64,000 bases of DNA from CBDATG01 sp965200145 (lineage in GTDB: Bacteria > Chloroflexota > Dehalococcoidia > Lucifugimonadales > Lucifugimonadaceae). The notes beneath the pieces are model-generated. The model did not search any database and had not been told where the DNA came from. It saw only the letters and a program-made list of their open reading frames with translations. The stretch is from the NCBI GenBank assembly GCA_965200145.1, contig CBDATG010000003.1, positions 62,001 through 126,000 of the forward strand, written 5' to 3'. Below, in pieces: positions 9,388 to 19,500 of the stretch (the first letter of the stretch is position 1; every line of letters starts with the position of its first letter). Both the position numbers and the translations under genes were made by a program.

Positions 9388-10830
9388 TTGGCAGAACGTC
9401 GAACATCAGATGACCTCGCGTGGGCTTCGATAGACGAGTTGGCACCACGCATCGCCAACGGTGATGTGTCCCCTATCGCGCTAACCGAATTGATGCTAAG
9501 CCGCATCGAGTCGGTCGACGCGAAGCTACGCGCTTACGCCGAGGTGTGGATGGAAGACGCTATCGAGAGCGCGACGGACGCGACAGCCGAGATCGAATCA
9601 GGCACGTACCGCGGACCGTTGCACGGCATTCCCATCGCTCTCAAGGACCTAGTGGACGTAAAGGGAAAGCGAACTGCCGGCGGCTCGAAGGTACTGGAGA
9701 ACAACACCGCGTCGCGGACTGCTACCGTCGCAAAACGGCTCACGGATGCAGGTGCAATCGTATTGGGAAAAACCAACCTAGTCGAGTTCGCGTTCGGACC
9801 GACCGGCGTTAACACACACACCGGTACCGTCGCCAACCCATGGGATACCAGGCGAGTAACTGGAGGATCCAGCAGTGGTTCCGGGGCATCGGTCGCGGCA
9901 GGTTGCGCGTTCGGTGCAATCGGATCCGACACCGGAGGCAGTATTCGGATGCCCGCGTCGATCTGCGGCATCGCGGGACTCAAACCCACCTACGGCCTCG
10001 TGCCAAGAACCGGCGTGTTAGACCTCTCGTGGAGCCAAGACCATGTCGGTCCGATGACTCGCCGCACCATCGATTGTGCACACTTCCTCAATGCAATAGC
10101 CGGACCGGATGACGCTGACTTCACTGCCGCACGCCGCGCCAGCGACAACTACGCAGAGGGGATACGCGAGGGATTGAACGGACTCAAGCTGGGACTTCCA
10201 GAACACTACTTCTTTGACACAGACATCGTTGCACCCGAGGTCGCCCAAGCAGTCCACGATGCTGTCCAACTTATGGCGAACAACGGCGCCGAAATCGTGC
10301 CGATTACGACTTTGGAATTCGTCGCCGATGGACGACCGATTAACGTCGTCATCTCCCTCGCGGAAGCGGCCGCCGTTCACCAAGAAATGCTGGCGACAAG
10401 CGCAGACGAATACACAGACATGGTGCGCTCTCGAATGCTGCCCGGATTCGAGATCAGCGCTGTCGACTACATACACGCACAACGCGCCAGGAGACACTTC
10501 GCACACGCCATCGCAGCAGCTACGGCGGACATTGATGCCCTCGTAACACCCACTATCCCAGTGCCAACCCCAACGATTGCCGAATGCACGCCCGATGACG
10601 GTAGCTCCGTCGCACCACAAGGCGCAGAGCTACCACTGCTCACTTCCATCTTCGACGTCACCGGACAACCGTCACTCTCGGTGAACTGCGGCTTTGACCG
10701 AAACGGGATGCCCATCGGCATGATGATCACCGCTGATGCTTTCAATGACAAAACCGCGCTACGAGTCGGACACGCCTACGAGGAACTAGCGGGCTGGCAT
10801 CGCAAAAGACCACCCATCGATAGAACGTGA
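9388..10830 (+). CDS. Amidase-signature hydrolase (GatA/AtzE-like)
   Basis: This 480-residue amidase keeps the Ser-cisSer-Lys triad: Lys86 in PIALKDLVD, the Ser cluster in TGGSSSGSGASVA (residues 159-171) and Ser185 in GSDTGGSIRMPA. The frame is open from 9211, but that part overlaps the GatC-like gene. I choose the TTG at 9388 because GGAGGG lies 5-6 bases upstream and the previous gene stops one base before. The substrate is unknown; the family hydrolyses amides from tRNA-linked glutamine to biuret, allophanate-like and aryl amides. Its own GatC-like partner suggests an obligate heterocomplex. The stop overlaps the next start (GTGA). Confidence 0.88.
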   Translation: MAERRTSDDLAWASIDELAPRIANGDVSPIALTELMLSRIESVDAKLRAYAEVWMEDAIESATDATAEIESGTYRGPLHGIPIALKDLVDVKGKRTAGGSKVLENNTASRTATVAKRLTDAGAIVLGKTNLVEFAFGPTGVNTHTGTVANPWDTRRVTGGSSSGSGASVAAGCAFGAIGSDTGGSIRMPASICGIAGLKPTYGLVPRTGVLDLSWSQDHVGPMTRRTIDCAHFLNAIAGPDDADFTAARRASDNYAEGIREGLNGLKLGLPEHYFFDTDIVAPEVAQAVHDAVQLMANNGAEIVPITTLEFVADGRPINVVISLAEAAAVHQEMLATSADEYTDMVRSRMLPGFEISAVDYIHAQRARRHFAHAIAAATADIDALVTPTIPVPTPTIAECTPDDGSSVAPQGAELPLLTSIFDVTGQPSLSVNCGFDRNGMPIGMMITADAFNDKTALRVGHAYEELAGWHRKRPPIDRT

Positions 10831-11510
10831 AGCCCGACAATGACAACGATGCCAATCCCGCCGACGGTGTCACAGACCTAGAGATAATCGACCTGCGTTC
10901 CGAACGCCACGAACCGGCGGCCGGTGTCGTAACTCCCAGTTCACGGGCTCGCGGCAAACGTGGTCGATATGTGACTCGGCCGTCACTGTTGGCAGACCGC
11001 GGCTTCGCCTGTGTCGCTCTAGATCGTCCTACCGACACCGTCAACGTAGGCCACGCGCTACGAGCCGCTTTCTGTTACAACGCACGCCTGCTGATTTTGG
11101 GCGGAGACACACTGCCAGGGTCATTGACGAAGGTCGTCACAGACCCTAATCGCACCTATCGGCATATTCCCGTAATTCGCACCGACTCCGTCTTAGACGC
11201 ACTCCCTGAAGCTTGCGACCTAGTCAGCGTAGAGATTGATCCCGATGCCCGACCACTTATGGAGTTCATTCACCCCGAACGCGCCTGCTACGTCTTCGGA
11301 CCTGAGAACGGCAGTCTGGCGACCGAGATCGTCGAGCGAAGCCAACACAAGGTCATGATCCCAACGACTACGGCGTTGAACTTGGGCATGACGGTGAACA
11401 CTGTGTTGTACGACCGTCTCGCCAAGTCTTGGTTGAAGATGAAACCGCGCCTAGCGCAATTAGAGTCGCAATCCGGCGGCGCGAACAATACTAGCGACCT
11501 CGCGGTTTGA
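10827..11510 (+). CDS. SPOUT-family RNA 2'-O-methyltransferase (TrmH/SpoU-like)
   Basis: The protein is probably a SAM-dependent methyltransferase acting on tRNA or rRNA. The 227 residues have a disordered, charged N terminus and a SPOUT core: DRPTDTVNVGHALRAAFCYN (motif 1 region with a VGHALR variant), YVFGPENGSL (motif 2, the knot glycine loop) and IPTTTALNLGMTVNTVLYDRL (motif 3). Motif 3 departs from the common SLNVSVAAAI form, so the substrate cannot be named. The GTG start overlaps the amidase stop (GTGA) and the stop overlaps the next start (TTGA), which makes it the third gene of a coupled set. Confidence 0.85.
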   Translation: MKPDNDNDANPADGVTDLEIIDLRSERHEPAAGVVTPSSRARGKRGRYVTRPSLLADRGFACVALDRPTDTVNVGHALRAAFCYNARLLILGGDTLPGSLTKVVTDPNRTYRHIPVIRTDSVLDALPEACDLVSVEIDPDARPLMEFIHPERACYVFGPENGSLATEIVERSQHKVMIPTTTALNLGMTVNTVLYDRLAKSWLKMKPRLAQLESQSGGANNTSDLAV

Positions 11511-12820
11511 CGGGCGACTCGCCAGGTCGCAGCAGGTGGCCAACGAACAGCGGCAGCATCTACTTCGGTTGGTACCTGCTAGCAGGAGCCGCCGTCATAA
11601 ACGGACTCGGTGGATCAGTCCTCTGGCAGGGCTTCACCGTCTTCTTCATACCAGTATCTGAGAGCCTGAATCTCACAGCGTGGCAGACCTCCCTAGCGTT
11701 CTCACTGGCACGCGCTGAGAACGGAGTGCTCGGTCCTATAACGGGATGGGCACTCGACAAGTACGGATTCCGCATCTTGATGTTCGCCGGCACGATGGTC
11801 ACCGGAATCGGATACATCATGCTCGCGGGAACAAACTCATATCTCGCATTCATGCTCGTATATCTATGCGTCGTGTCCGTCGGTTCATCAACATCGTTCA
11901 TGCAAGCGACGACGGCTGCCATTAACACCTGGTTCGTGCGGATGCGAGGGTTGGCGATGTCCGTCAACAGCGCAGCTTTCAGACTCGGTGGCGCCGCCAT
12001 GATCCCGCTCCTGTCTTACGTCGTATTGACGTGGGGTTGGCAAATCGCGGCGGTCGCTGTCGGCGTCGGGATGCTCATCCTGATACTGCCTCTAACGTTG
12101 TTGTTTCGGCGGTCACCCGAATCCATGGGGCTGTCGCCAGACGGTCGCCCAACCATCGCCAGCCGTCGGACCAGACCCGACGGCAGTGATTTAGTGGAGT
12201 CCGCCGATGATGCTGGCGATTGGACCACCAATCAGGCATTGCGCTCGCCGCAGTTCTGGGTACTCGTCGCCGCTACCACCCTTCGCATCTCCGTGCATGG
12301 AACGATCTTCGTCCACTTCATTCCGATCCTCGTCTCCCTCGGCGAAGACCAACAAACCGCCGCCAACCTGTTGGGACTACTATCCCTCGTGGCAGTCCCC
12401 TTGATTCTGGTCACCGGGTATCTCAGCGACCGAGTCGGCAGACCCATCATGCTCACCGGCCTCTACTCAATGGCAGCCATGAGCCTCCTCGGATTGACTT
12501 TCGTAGAGGGAACCCTGCCAGTATTCCTAGCCCTCTTGCTATTCGCAGGGTCCGAGGCTGGTAGCTCACTGAACTGGGCGATTGTCGGCGACCTGTTTGG
12601 CAGGAAGCGATACGCCTCCATTCGCGGCATGATGGCACCCGTGTACAACGGAGTGTTGATCATCGCACCGGTCGCCGCCGGTTGGGCGTATGACCAAACG
12701 GGTTCTTACCAGAGCGTTCTATACGCAGGAGCTGCGTTGATGATGCTGGCAGCGGTAGTGTTCCTCGCGTTGCAACGAGTAGTAACGAGGCCAACCGAGC
12801 AGATGGCGCAGACGCAGTAA
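11507..12820 (+). CDS. MFS transporter
   Basis: This inner-membrane permease has 437 residues and about 12 hydrophobic segments in two halves around a charged central loop (residues about 205-240). The first half has the motif-A-like GWALDKYGFRILMFAGT between helices 2 and 3; the second half repeats it as GYLSDRVGRPIMLTGLY. The layout resembles the oxalate/formate-antiporter or monocarboxylate group of MFS. Substrate cannot be inferred. The TTG start overlaps the stop of the SPOUT gene (TTGA). A perfect 7-base hairpin follows the stop. Confidence 0.88.
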   Translation: MTGDSPGRSRWPTNSGSIYFGWYLLAGAAVINGLGGSVLWQGFTVFFIPVSESLNLTAWQTSLAFSLARAENGVLGPITGWALDKYGFRILMFAGTMVTGIGYIMLAGTNSYLAFMLVYLCVVSVGSSTSFMQATTAAINTWFVRMRGLAMSVNSAAFRLGGAAMIPLLSYVVLTWGWQIAAVAVGVGMLILILPLTLLFRRSPESMGLSPDGRPTIASRRTRPDGSDLVESADDAGDWTTNQALRSPQFWVLVAATTLRISVHGTIFVHFIPILVSLGEDQQTAANLLGLLSLVAVPLILVTGYLSDRVGRPIMLTGLYSMAAMSLLGLTFVEGTLPVFLALLLFAGSEAGSSLNWAIVGDLFGRKRYASIRGMMAPVYNGVLIIAPVAAGWAYDQTGSYQSVLYAGAALMMLAAVVFLALQRVVTRPTEQMAQTQ

Positions 12821-12827
12821 TGTGCAA

Positions 12828-12854
12828 CGCGTCGCGGATCGATCAATCGACGCG
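12828..12854. terminator. Hairpin between convergent genes
   Basis: CGCGTCG (12828-12834) pairs perfectly with CGACGCG (12848-12854) across a 13-base loop. It fills the 34-base gap between the MFS gene and the convergent desulfhydrase-family gene and ends exactly at that gene's stop. There is no T run on either side, so it may be a bidirectional 3'-end stem-loop, not a classic intrinsic terminator. Confidence 0.5.
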
Positions 12855-13901
12855 CTAATCGGTATCGTCCCAATCCCAAATCCTATCTTGGTGCGCGAAC
12901 ACCTGCGGCAGTCCCCCTGAATGCAAGAACACGACCGGCACCGAGGGATCAAGGGCACCGCGTCGTACCTCACCGATCAGACCGGACATCGACTTTCCCG
13001 TGTAGTTAGGATCGAGTATTATCCCTTCGGTCTTGGCCAACAGGTGCATCGCCTCCAAAACACCGTCATCCGGTACGCCGTAGGCTGGACCCGCGTAGCC
13101 ATTCAACACTTGCACATCATCCATATCCAAACCGTCTGCCAGACCCAGCATCTTCGCTGCGAACATAGACCTGTCCACCGTCTGACTCGCCAGCTCAGCA
13201 TCCGCGTCACAACAGTTGATACCAGCCCCCAACGGTGTGTACCGTACCGCCGTAGTTTCCCAAGGCAGTCCTGACCAGTTTGCATACATCTTCAAACCTG
13301 CGAGCGAACGTCCCGTCAGCCCCCAGATACGCATCGGTCGACCAGTCAGACCTAACGTTGACAGCTGAGTTTCAAGCTCGGCACCGGCCTTGAAGAACGC
13401 CAACATTCCCGCCACGTCCGCAATTTCGTGGTCGCCGTAAATGACCGTTCGTCTACTCCTGCCGCGTGCGTCATCCTGCAAACGCACTGCTACTTCCCTA
13501 GCGTAGTCTGGCGGCACGCGGTGTATCTCCGCACCAAATAACTTAGCCAACAACAGATTACCGTTCAGCGGCGCGTCAACCATGTCGAACGCCACAAGGT
13601 GGCACTCCATGCCTACCTTGGCGCACGCGGCTGCGATGAAACGCGCTTGGTTTGAGTGGTAGTGGTTGATGTTCACTACTGTCTCAATCTCCGCATCAAC
13701 GAACTGCGCGAAGGAAATACCCATGTGCCGCGCCTTGTTACCTCCGAAACCAAATCCCGTCAAGTCATCGCGCTTGATGTAGACCTCCGGAATCGCAGCC
13801 CCGCATTCAGATCGCATCGCTTCCCTGAAATTCGTCAGTGCGTGCAACGGCGTCGGCGTGTGCGCCAAGCCAAGGTCGGGGATATCAACGAGGGCAACCA
13901 T
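12855..13901 (-). CDS. PLP enzyme, D-cysteine desulfhydrase/ACC deaminase family
   Basis: This fold-type II pyridoxal-phosphate enzyme has 348 residues. The PLP-binding lysine lies in GFGFGGNKARHMG near residue 55, and the substrate/cofactor loop is NINHYHSNQARFIAAACAKVG. The C terminus has VPVVFLHSGGLPQVFAHQD, the usual HTGG-like end of this family. Members cleave D-cysteine, 1-aminocyclopropane-1-carboxylate or L-cysteate; the sequence alone does not decide between them. It is divergent from the oxidoreductase gene at 14042. Confidence 0.87.
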   Translation of the reverse strand: MVALVDIPDLGLAHTPTPLHALTNFREAMRSECGAAIPEVYIKRDDLTGFGFGGNKARHMGISFAQFVDAEIETVVNINHYHSNQARFIAAACAKVGMECHLVAFDMVDAPLNGNLLLAKLFGAEIHRVPPDYAREVAVRLQDDARGRSRRTVIYGDHEIADVAGMLAFFKAGAELETQLSTLGLTGRPMRIWGLTGRSLAGLKMYANWSGLPWETTAVRYTPLGAGINCCDADAELASQTVDRSMFAAKMLGLADGLDMDDVQVLNGYAGPAYGVPDDGVLEAMHLLAKTEGIILDPNYTGKSMSGLIGEVRRGALDPSVPVVFLHSGGLPQVFAHQDRIWDWDDTD

Positions 13902-14041
13902 AATGCAACGAATGATAAACGCCGAGCCCGTCGCTCACGGCAACCGTTGTGTACAGTTGCAATTCGGTTGCGATCGTGGCGCACCGGCCAATCGTCCATC
14001 GCTACCCACGAACCATTTGATTAAATGAGCAGAGGTCACTT

Positions 14042-15217
14042 ATGGCGAAACAACTACGGATCGGACTTGTCGGAGTTGGGCAACGCGGACTGAACCACCT
14101 ACAGCAGCTCGTTCGGTTGCAGGACGAGGAGATGTGCACTCTCGCCGCACTCGCAGACCCCTTCAGCGAAAACCTCGATCCAGAAAAGATACGACGCTAC
14201 GAATCCAGCTATGACGAACGCGGCGTCTCCCTGTTCTCATCCGCCGACGAAATGATCGAGTCTGGATCAGTCGATGTCATATGGTTCGCCATCCCACCCA
14301 ATCAGCATCGAGGCGAGGTCGAACGCGCCGCCAAGGCCGGCTTGGCGATCTTCGCAGAGAAGCCACAGACACTGTTCTTTGACGAAGCTCTATCGCAGTC
14401 TGAAGCCATAACCTGTGGCGATGTTCCAAACGTCGTGGGTTTCCAGATGCGACACCATCCCGGGTTCAAAGCAGTCCGAGACCACCTAGCAGACAAGTGG
14501 GTTGCCGGGATCACGATGGTAGCGGAAGGCGGCATCGAAGGTCACGGCGTGAAACACACCCACACCGAAGAACGCGGCGGACCGGAGAACCGTATATGGA
14601 CCGCGGACAGAGCTTGGTCTGGCACTTCGATGGTTGAAGCCGGAATCCATCAGACAGACATCATGCGCTACTGGACAGATGACGACATCGACTGGGTGCG
14701 AGCCAACTACGTCGAGAGACCAGCAGAACTGCACGCCGAAGAAGGCAACAATCCCATCTACTACACGGTCACTTACGGTTTCAACAAGGGCACCGTCGGC
14801 ACCCTGATCTTCACCAAGCCCGCCAAGTCTTACTACTTTGGACGGTTCGACTGCATCATCTGGGAGCACGGCACAATCAAGTTTGAAGACGGCGACATCG
14901 TCGACTACCACTACCCCGGCGATGACTGGTCCCCAAGCCTGCGGCCTACGGTTGATCAGACGCGCACGGTTCTGCTGGATGACACGGGCCACGACGGCAT
15001 GTCATTACAAAACACATACGAGCTAGCCAAGACATTCGTGGAATCGATATTAGCCTCAGAACCCAGCTTGACTCGCAACAGCTACGCGTCCTCACTCAAC
15101 TCACTGGCAGCAGTCCTCGCCGCGAACGCGTCAGCAGGTATGGGCGGACAGCAAATCAGAATCGAGGATTTCATGTACGCCGATGAGTTCGCGAAACAGA
15201 GGAGCCGTACAGCATGA
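14042..15217 (+). CDS. Gfo/Idh/MocA-family oxidoreductase
   Basis: The protein is an NAD(P)-dependent sugar or polyol dehydrogenase of 391 residues. The N-terminal Rossmann motif is IGLVGVGQRGLNHLQQL. The conserved EKP of the family is seen in AIFAEKPQTLFF. In the C-terminal substrate domain, SMVEAGIHQTDIMRYW holds the G-x-H-x-x-D catalytic motif. The ATG start is preceded by AGAGGT. The neighbour is a clan GH-A-like glycoside hydrolase on the opposite strand, so carbohydrate use is a reasonable context, though the substrate is unknown. Confidence 0.9.
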   Translation: MAKQLRIGLVGVGQRGLNHLQQLVRLQDEEMCTLAALADPFSENLDPEKIRRYESSYDERGVSLFSSADEMIESGSVDVIWFAIPPNQHRGEVERAAKAGLAIFAEKPQTLFFDEALSQSEAITCGDVPNVVGFQMRHHPGFKAVRDHLADKWVAGITMVAEGGIEGHGVKHTHTEERGGPENRIWTADRAWSGTSMVEAGIHQTDIMRYWTDDDIDWVRANYVERPAELHAEEGNNPIYYTVTYGFNKGTVGTLIFTKPAKSYYFGRFDCIIWEHGTIKFEDGDIVDYHYPGDDWSPSLRPTVDQTRTVLLDDTGHDGMSLQNTYELAKTFVESILASEPSLTRNSYASSLNSLAAVLAANASAGMGGQQIRIEDFMYADEFAKQRSRTA

Positions 15218-15290
15218 CGTTTGTGCAATCCCTCCATCTGACATGTTCGGTGCATCAGCGGTATGTAAACCGATCACCTGCCCACAGTGA

Positions 15291-16433
15291 CTATCGCGAG
15301 TCAACTCCGACAATCCTACGAGTCAGGTCGAAGAACGCTCGTTTGCGAGGTGTGTTGATCCCCCAATTAATCGGCACGTTTTGGTAACCATTGATGTAAT
15401 CGCCAAACGCCATCACGCCACCGGCACCTTCGCCAGCATCAAAGTAGCCCCAGGACGCGTACTCGCTCACCGCAGCGAGGTAGTTATTAACCGGAGCATC
15501 GAAACCGAAATGATCGTCTTCGGTGAACATAATCGGCTTCGGAGTGTAACTGGTCTTGGCACGCGTTTCACGCACCATCTCCGCGATCCTTCGCGGTTCC
15601 GTAACCCCGTTGCCGTGAAGCATCGCAAAGTCTGATGACTCAAGTACCGAATCGTCCGGAACGCGACCGCCGCCGTATGAAGTACCCGTGAGCACATGCC
15701 TGCCATCAACGCCACAACGCGCTTTCGCCTCCTGTATCAACTCATGCACCCGGTGCGGTTGCAACACCTCATGCTCGTACCGGGGAACATTAGTCTCGTT
15801 GTTGATCTCCAACAGAACGTTCGCATGTCCCGCATCAAGTAACCAATCTCGGACTCCGACCACCGCGTTCACGACCGCATCTTCATTTAGAAGGCGCTCA
15901 TCCTGCCCGAAGTAGAAGATGCCGAGAACCACAACCATCCCAACATCGTCGCAAGCATTGATGATGCGTTCGGCACGGTCACGGTAAGTCGGTAGCAGCT
16001 CGCCGTCGGGAGTGAAAGCGGCGTTATCCCACGGCTGCGAATCCTGACCGGGCAGACCACGCCAGACCTCTCCGTCGCCCTGCCGGATACCGCGATCGTG
16101 CATAACCTCGCGGAATGCGGCCTGGCGATAATAAGCCGTCGGGCTGCCACCCTGCAAGTTCACCGTGACAGCTAGCAGACCGTGAGATCTGTACAGCGGC
16201 AATGTTGCGACGAATTCGGCCACATTACGTTCAGCATCCCATGCCCCAGTGTCCGGATACGCCCACAAGTGACGCGTCAACGGGTTTGCGTCGTCGAACA
16301 TTGCATTCGCCATCCTGCTGTTCAGTAGCAGTCCTTCCATCCGGCACCCATTGAACTCCCGACCCGCGTACGTCGGTTCCTCGTTGATGGTCCAGCTCTC
16401 GCCACTGATGCCAATCTTCGTATTCCCAGGCAT
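15291..16433 (-). CDS. Cellulase-like (beta/alpha)8 glycoside hydrolase
   Basis: The 380-residue protein has a pattern of clan GH-A glycosidases. The likely acid/base Glu is in NVLLEINNETNVPRYE after a beta-4-like strand. The likely nucleophile Glu is in KPIMFTEDDHFGFD near a beta-7 strand. Further signs are the VTVNLQGGSP region and RAERIINACDDVGMVVVLGIF. The ATG has a strong GGAGGTGA eight bases upstream. No signal peptide is present, so it is probably cytosolic. The closest family number and substrate are not determinable here. It converges on the Gfo/Idh/MocA gene and diverges from ileS. Confidence 0.72.
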   Translation of the reverse strand: MPGNTKIGISGESWTINEEPTYAGREFNGCRMEGLLLNSRMANAMFDDANPLTRHLWAYPDTGAWDAERNVAEFVATLPLYRSHGLLAVTVNLQGGSPTAYYRQAAFREVMHDRGIRQGDGEVWRGLPGQDSQPWDNAAFTPDGELLPTYRDRAERIINACDDVGMVVVLGIFYFGQDERLLNEDAVVNAVVGVRDWLLDAGHANVLLEINNETNVPRYEHEVLQPHRVHELIQEAKARCGVDGRHVLTGTSYGGGRVPDDSVLESSDFAMLHGNGVTEPRRIAEMVRETRAKTSYTPKPIMFTEDDHFGFDAPVNNYLAAVSEYASWGYFDAGEGAGGVMAFGDYINGYQNVPINWGINTPRKRAFFDLTRRIVGVDSR

Positions 16434-16593
16434 GGTGTCACCTCCACTAAAGCGGTCGCGTCAACGGCGAGCACTGACTCTAACCGAACGGGCAACAAGC
16501 GCGAAAGTACTCTGCCGCGGCACGACACCTCCCGCTATACCGATAGAATGTGAATCAGCGACACCCTCGCGAATAATCGGAGTTGGCAACGCT

Positions 16594-19500
16594 GTGAAAG
16601 ACCCTGTTTTCAATCCTGTCGATGGCGAGCACGACGTAGATTTCGTAGCTCTCGAACGCAAATGGTTAGAGCGTTGGTACGCGCCCGACCAATCTGGCAC
16701 CTCAATCATTGACCGTTACCTGACTCGGAACGAATCGTCCGAGAAGCGCCACTCCTTCATCGACGGGCCGATTACCGCCAACAACCCGATGGGCGTACAT
16801 CACGCATGGGGACGCACATACAAAGACCTGTTCCTACGCTTCCGAAACATGCAAGGTTACCGTCAGCGGTTCCAGAACGGTTACGACGGGCAAGGACTCT
16901 GGATCGAAGTAGAAGTCGAGAAGCAACACGGATTCAAGTCGAAGCACGAGATTGAGAGTTACGGCATTGGCAAGTTCGTGCAAGAGTGCAAAGACCGAGT
17001 TGACAGATTCGCCGACATAATCACAGAGCAGTCGAAGAGACTCGGATACTTCATGGATTGGGACGACTCGTACCATACGAAGTCGGACGAGAACAACTAC
17101 GCCATCTGGGGTTTCTTGAAGAAGTGCCACGAGAACGGTTGGCTGTACGAAGGCGAGGATGTCATGCCGTGGTGCCCCAGATGCGGCACCGGCATGTCCC
17201 AACATGAAATCGCAACCGAAGGCTATGCAGATGTCATTCACCCCGGACTCTTCCTAACGTTCCCACTCATCGATCGACAGGGCGAGGAACTGTTGATCTG
17301 GACCACTACTCCGTGGACGCTCGCTGCAAACGTTGCAGCGGCAGTCAACGAAGCGAACTCCTATGTCAAGGTCGGCAACGTAACTCCAGACGGTACCGAG
17401 CGACTGTTGTGGCTCTCCGAAAACCGCCTGCACATCTTGGATGGCAAACAACAAGAGTTGGAACGTCTGCCCGGATCAGACATGGTCGGTTGGCGTTACG
17501 CGGGCCCTTTCGACAACCTGCCCGCGCAGTCTCGCGCAAAGGATGAGCATCGGGTCATCGGATGGAAGGATGTAGGCGATGACGAAGGGACCGGCATCGT
17601 CCACATAGCTCCCGGTGCCGGTACAGAAGACTTCCAACTCGGCAAGGAATACGGGATCGAAGCCATCGCACCGCTCAACGAAGACGGCATCTACGTTGAC
17701 GGCTTCGGCGAACTCTCAAGCAAATCCGTCGACGAAGTGAACCCGCTGATCTTTCAACAGCTACGCGACAAGCAAATCTTCTACAAGGTGGAAGACTACA
17801 GGCACCGGTACCCCGTGTGTTGGCGATGCAGTTCTGAGCTCGTCTTCAGGCTCGTCGACGAGTGGTTTATCAGCATGGACGAAATCCGACACGCCATGAA
17901 GTCAACCACCAAGACAATCCGATGGATCCCTGAATTCGGACTCGCCCGCGAGCTTGAATGGCTGGACAACATGTCGGACTGGATGATCTCAAAGAAGCGG
18001 TACTACGGCCTGGCATTGCCAATCTACCCTTGTTCCGAATGCGAAGAAGTAAACGTCATCGGATCGCGGGCCGAACTCGAAGCGCGGGCCGTTGAAGGGT
18101 GGAACGAATTCAACGGACACGCTCCGCACAGACCATGGTTAGACAGTGTCAAGGTCTCGTGCGTCGGATGCGGTTCGCCCACTGAACGCATCAAAGATGT
18201 TGGAAACGCTTGGCTCGATGCCGGCATCGTCAGCTTCTCGACCCTTCAGTACTACGATGACCGCGACTACTGGGCGGATTGGTACCCCGCCGACTGGATC
18301 TCAGAGTCGTTCCCCGGCCAGTTCCGCAACTGGTTCTACTCACTCATCTGCATGGCAACTGTGCTGGACGGCACCGCGCCCACCAAGACAGTCTTCTCTT
18401 ACGGTCTGATGCGCGACGAACACGGCGATGAGATGCACAAGTCGAAAGGCAACGCCATCGAGTTCGAGGCCGCCGCCGACAAGATGGGTGCCGACGTAAT
18501 GCGCTGGGTCTACTCGCGACACACACCACAGAACAACCTCAACTTCGGATTCAATGTCGGCGACTTGGCGCGTAGACAGTTCCTGCTACCGCTCTGGAAC
18601 ATCTACTACTTCCTCGTAACCTACGCCAATCTGGACGAATGGTCACCATCGGTCGGAGCGAACGACAAAGGGGATTCAGTAACTCCGAGCATGTCGGGAG
18701 CCAATGAGCTCGACAGGTGGGTGACATCAGAGCTCAACATGCTGGTAAAGAACGTTACAGACGACTTAGAGGATTGGCGCGTCGAAGTCGCATCGGAGAG
18801 GATTGAGAAGTTCGTTGGACGTTTGTCGAACTGGTACGTCCGGCGCAGTCGAAGGCGTTTCTGGAAGAGCGAAGACGATGCCGACAAGAAGTCAGCATAT
18901 GAGACGCTGTACAGCTGCGTCACGACGCTGTCTCGCCTTCTCGCCCCGTTCATGCCATTCATCGCCGAGGAGGTCTACCAAAACCTCGTCAGGCGACTTG
19001 ACCCATCTGCTCCAGATTCGGTGCACCTGTCTGACTGGCCCGTCGCAGACGAATCGGCAATCGACGAGGAGTTGTCCCGAAACACCGACCTAGCGATGCA
19101 ACTTAGCTCACTCGGACGAGCAGCACGTGCCACTATCGGGGTTAAGGTCAGGCAACCGCTCGGTGCCGTAATCGTGCAACTCCGAGACCCGCATGACCAA
19201 GCGCGTCTCGGACAGATCACACAACAACTCCGAGATGAGTTGAACGTCAAGGAGGTGCGACATGCCTCGGAGACCGACAGCCTGCTAGCCCACCGCATAC
19301 GTCCTAACCTGCCGTTACTAGGACCGAAGTACGGACGACGGTTAGCGGAAGTCCGACAGTTGCTAGAAGATGCCGATGCCTCAGATGTGGCGCAGAGAGT
19401 GGAAGCAGGAGAACGGATAAATCTGAACGGTCTGACGCTTGAACCGGAAGAGGTTCTCGTCGACGCCGTAGCAGCCGACGGTTACGCAGTTGAGAGTGAC

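Noticed and set aside
16351..16593. Longer N terminus of IleS
   Set aside because: It would overlap the start of the divergent glycosidase gene; the GTG at 16594 gives a normal IleS start.
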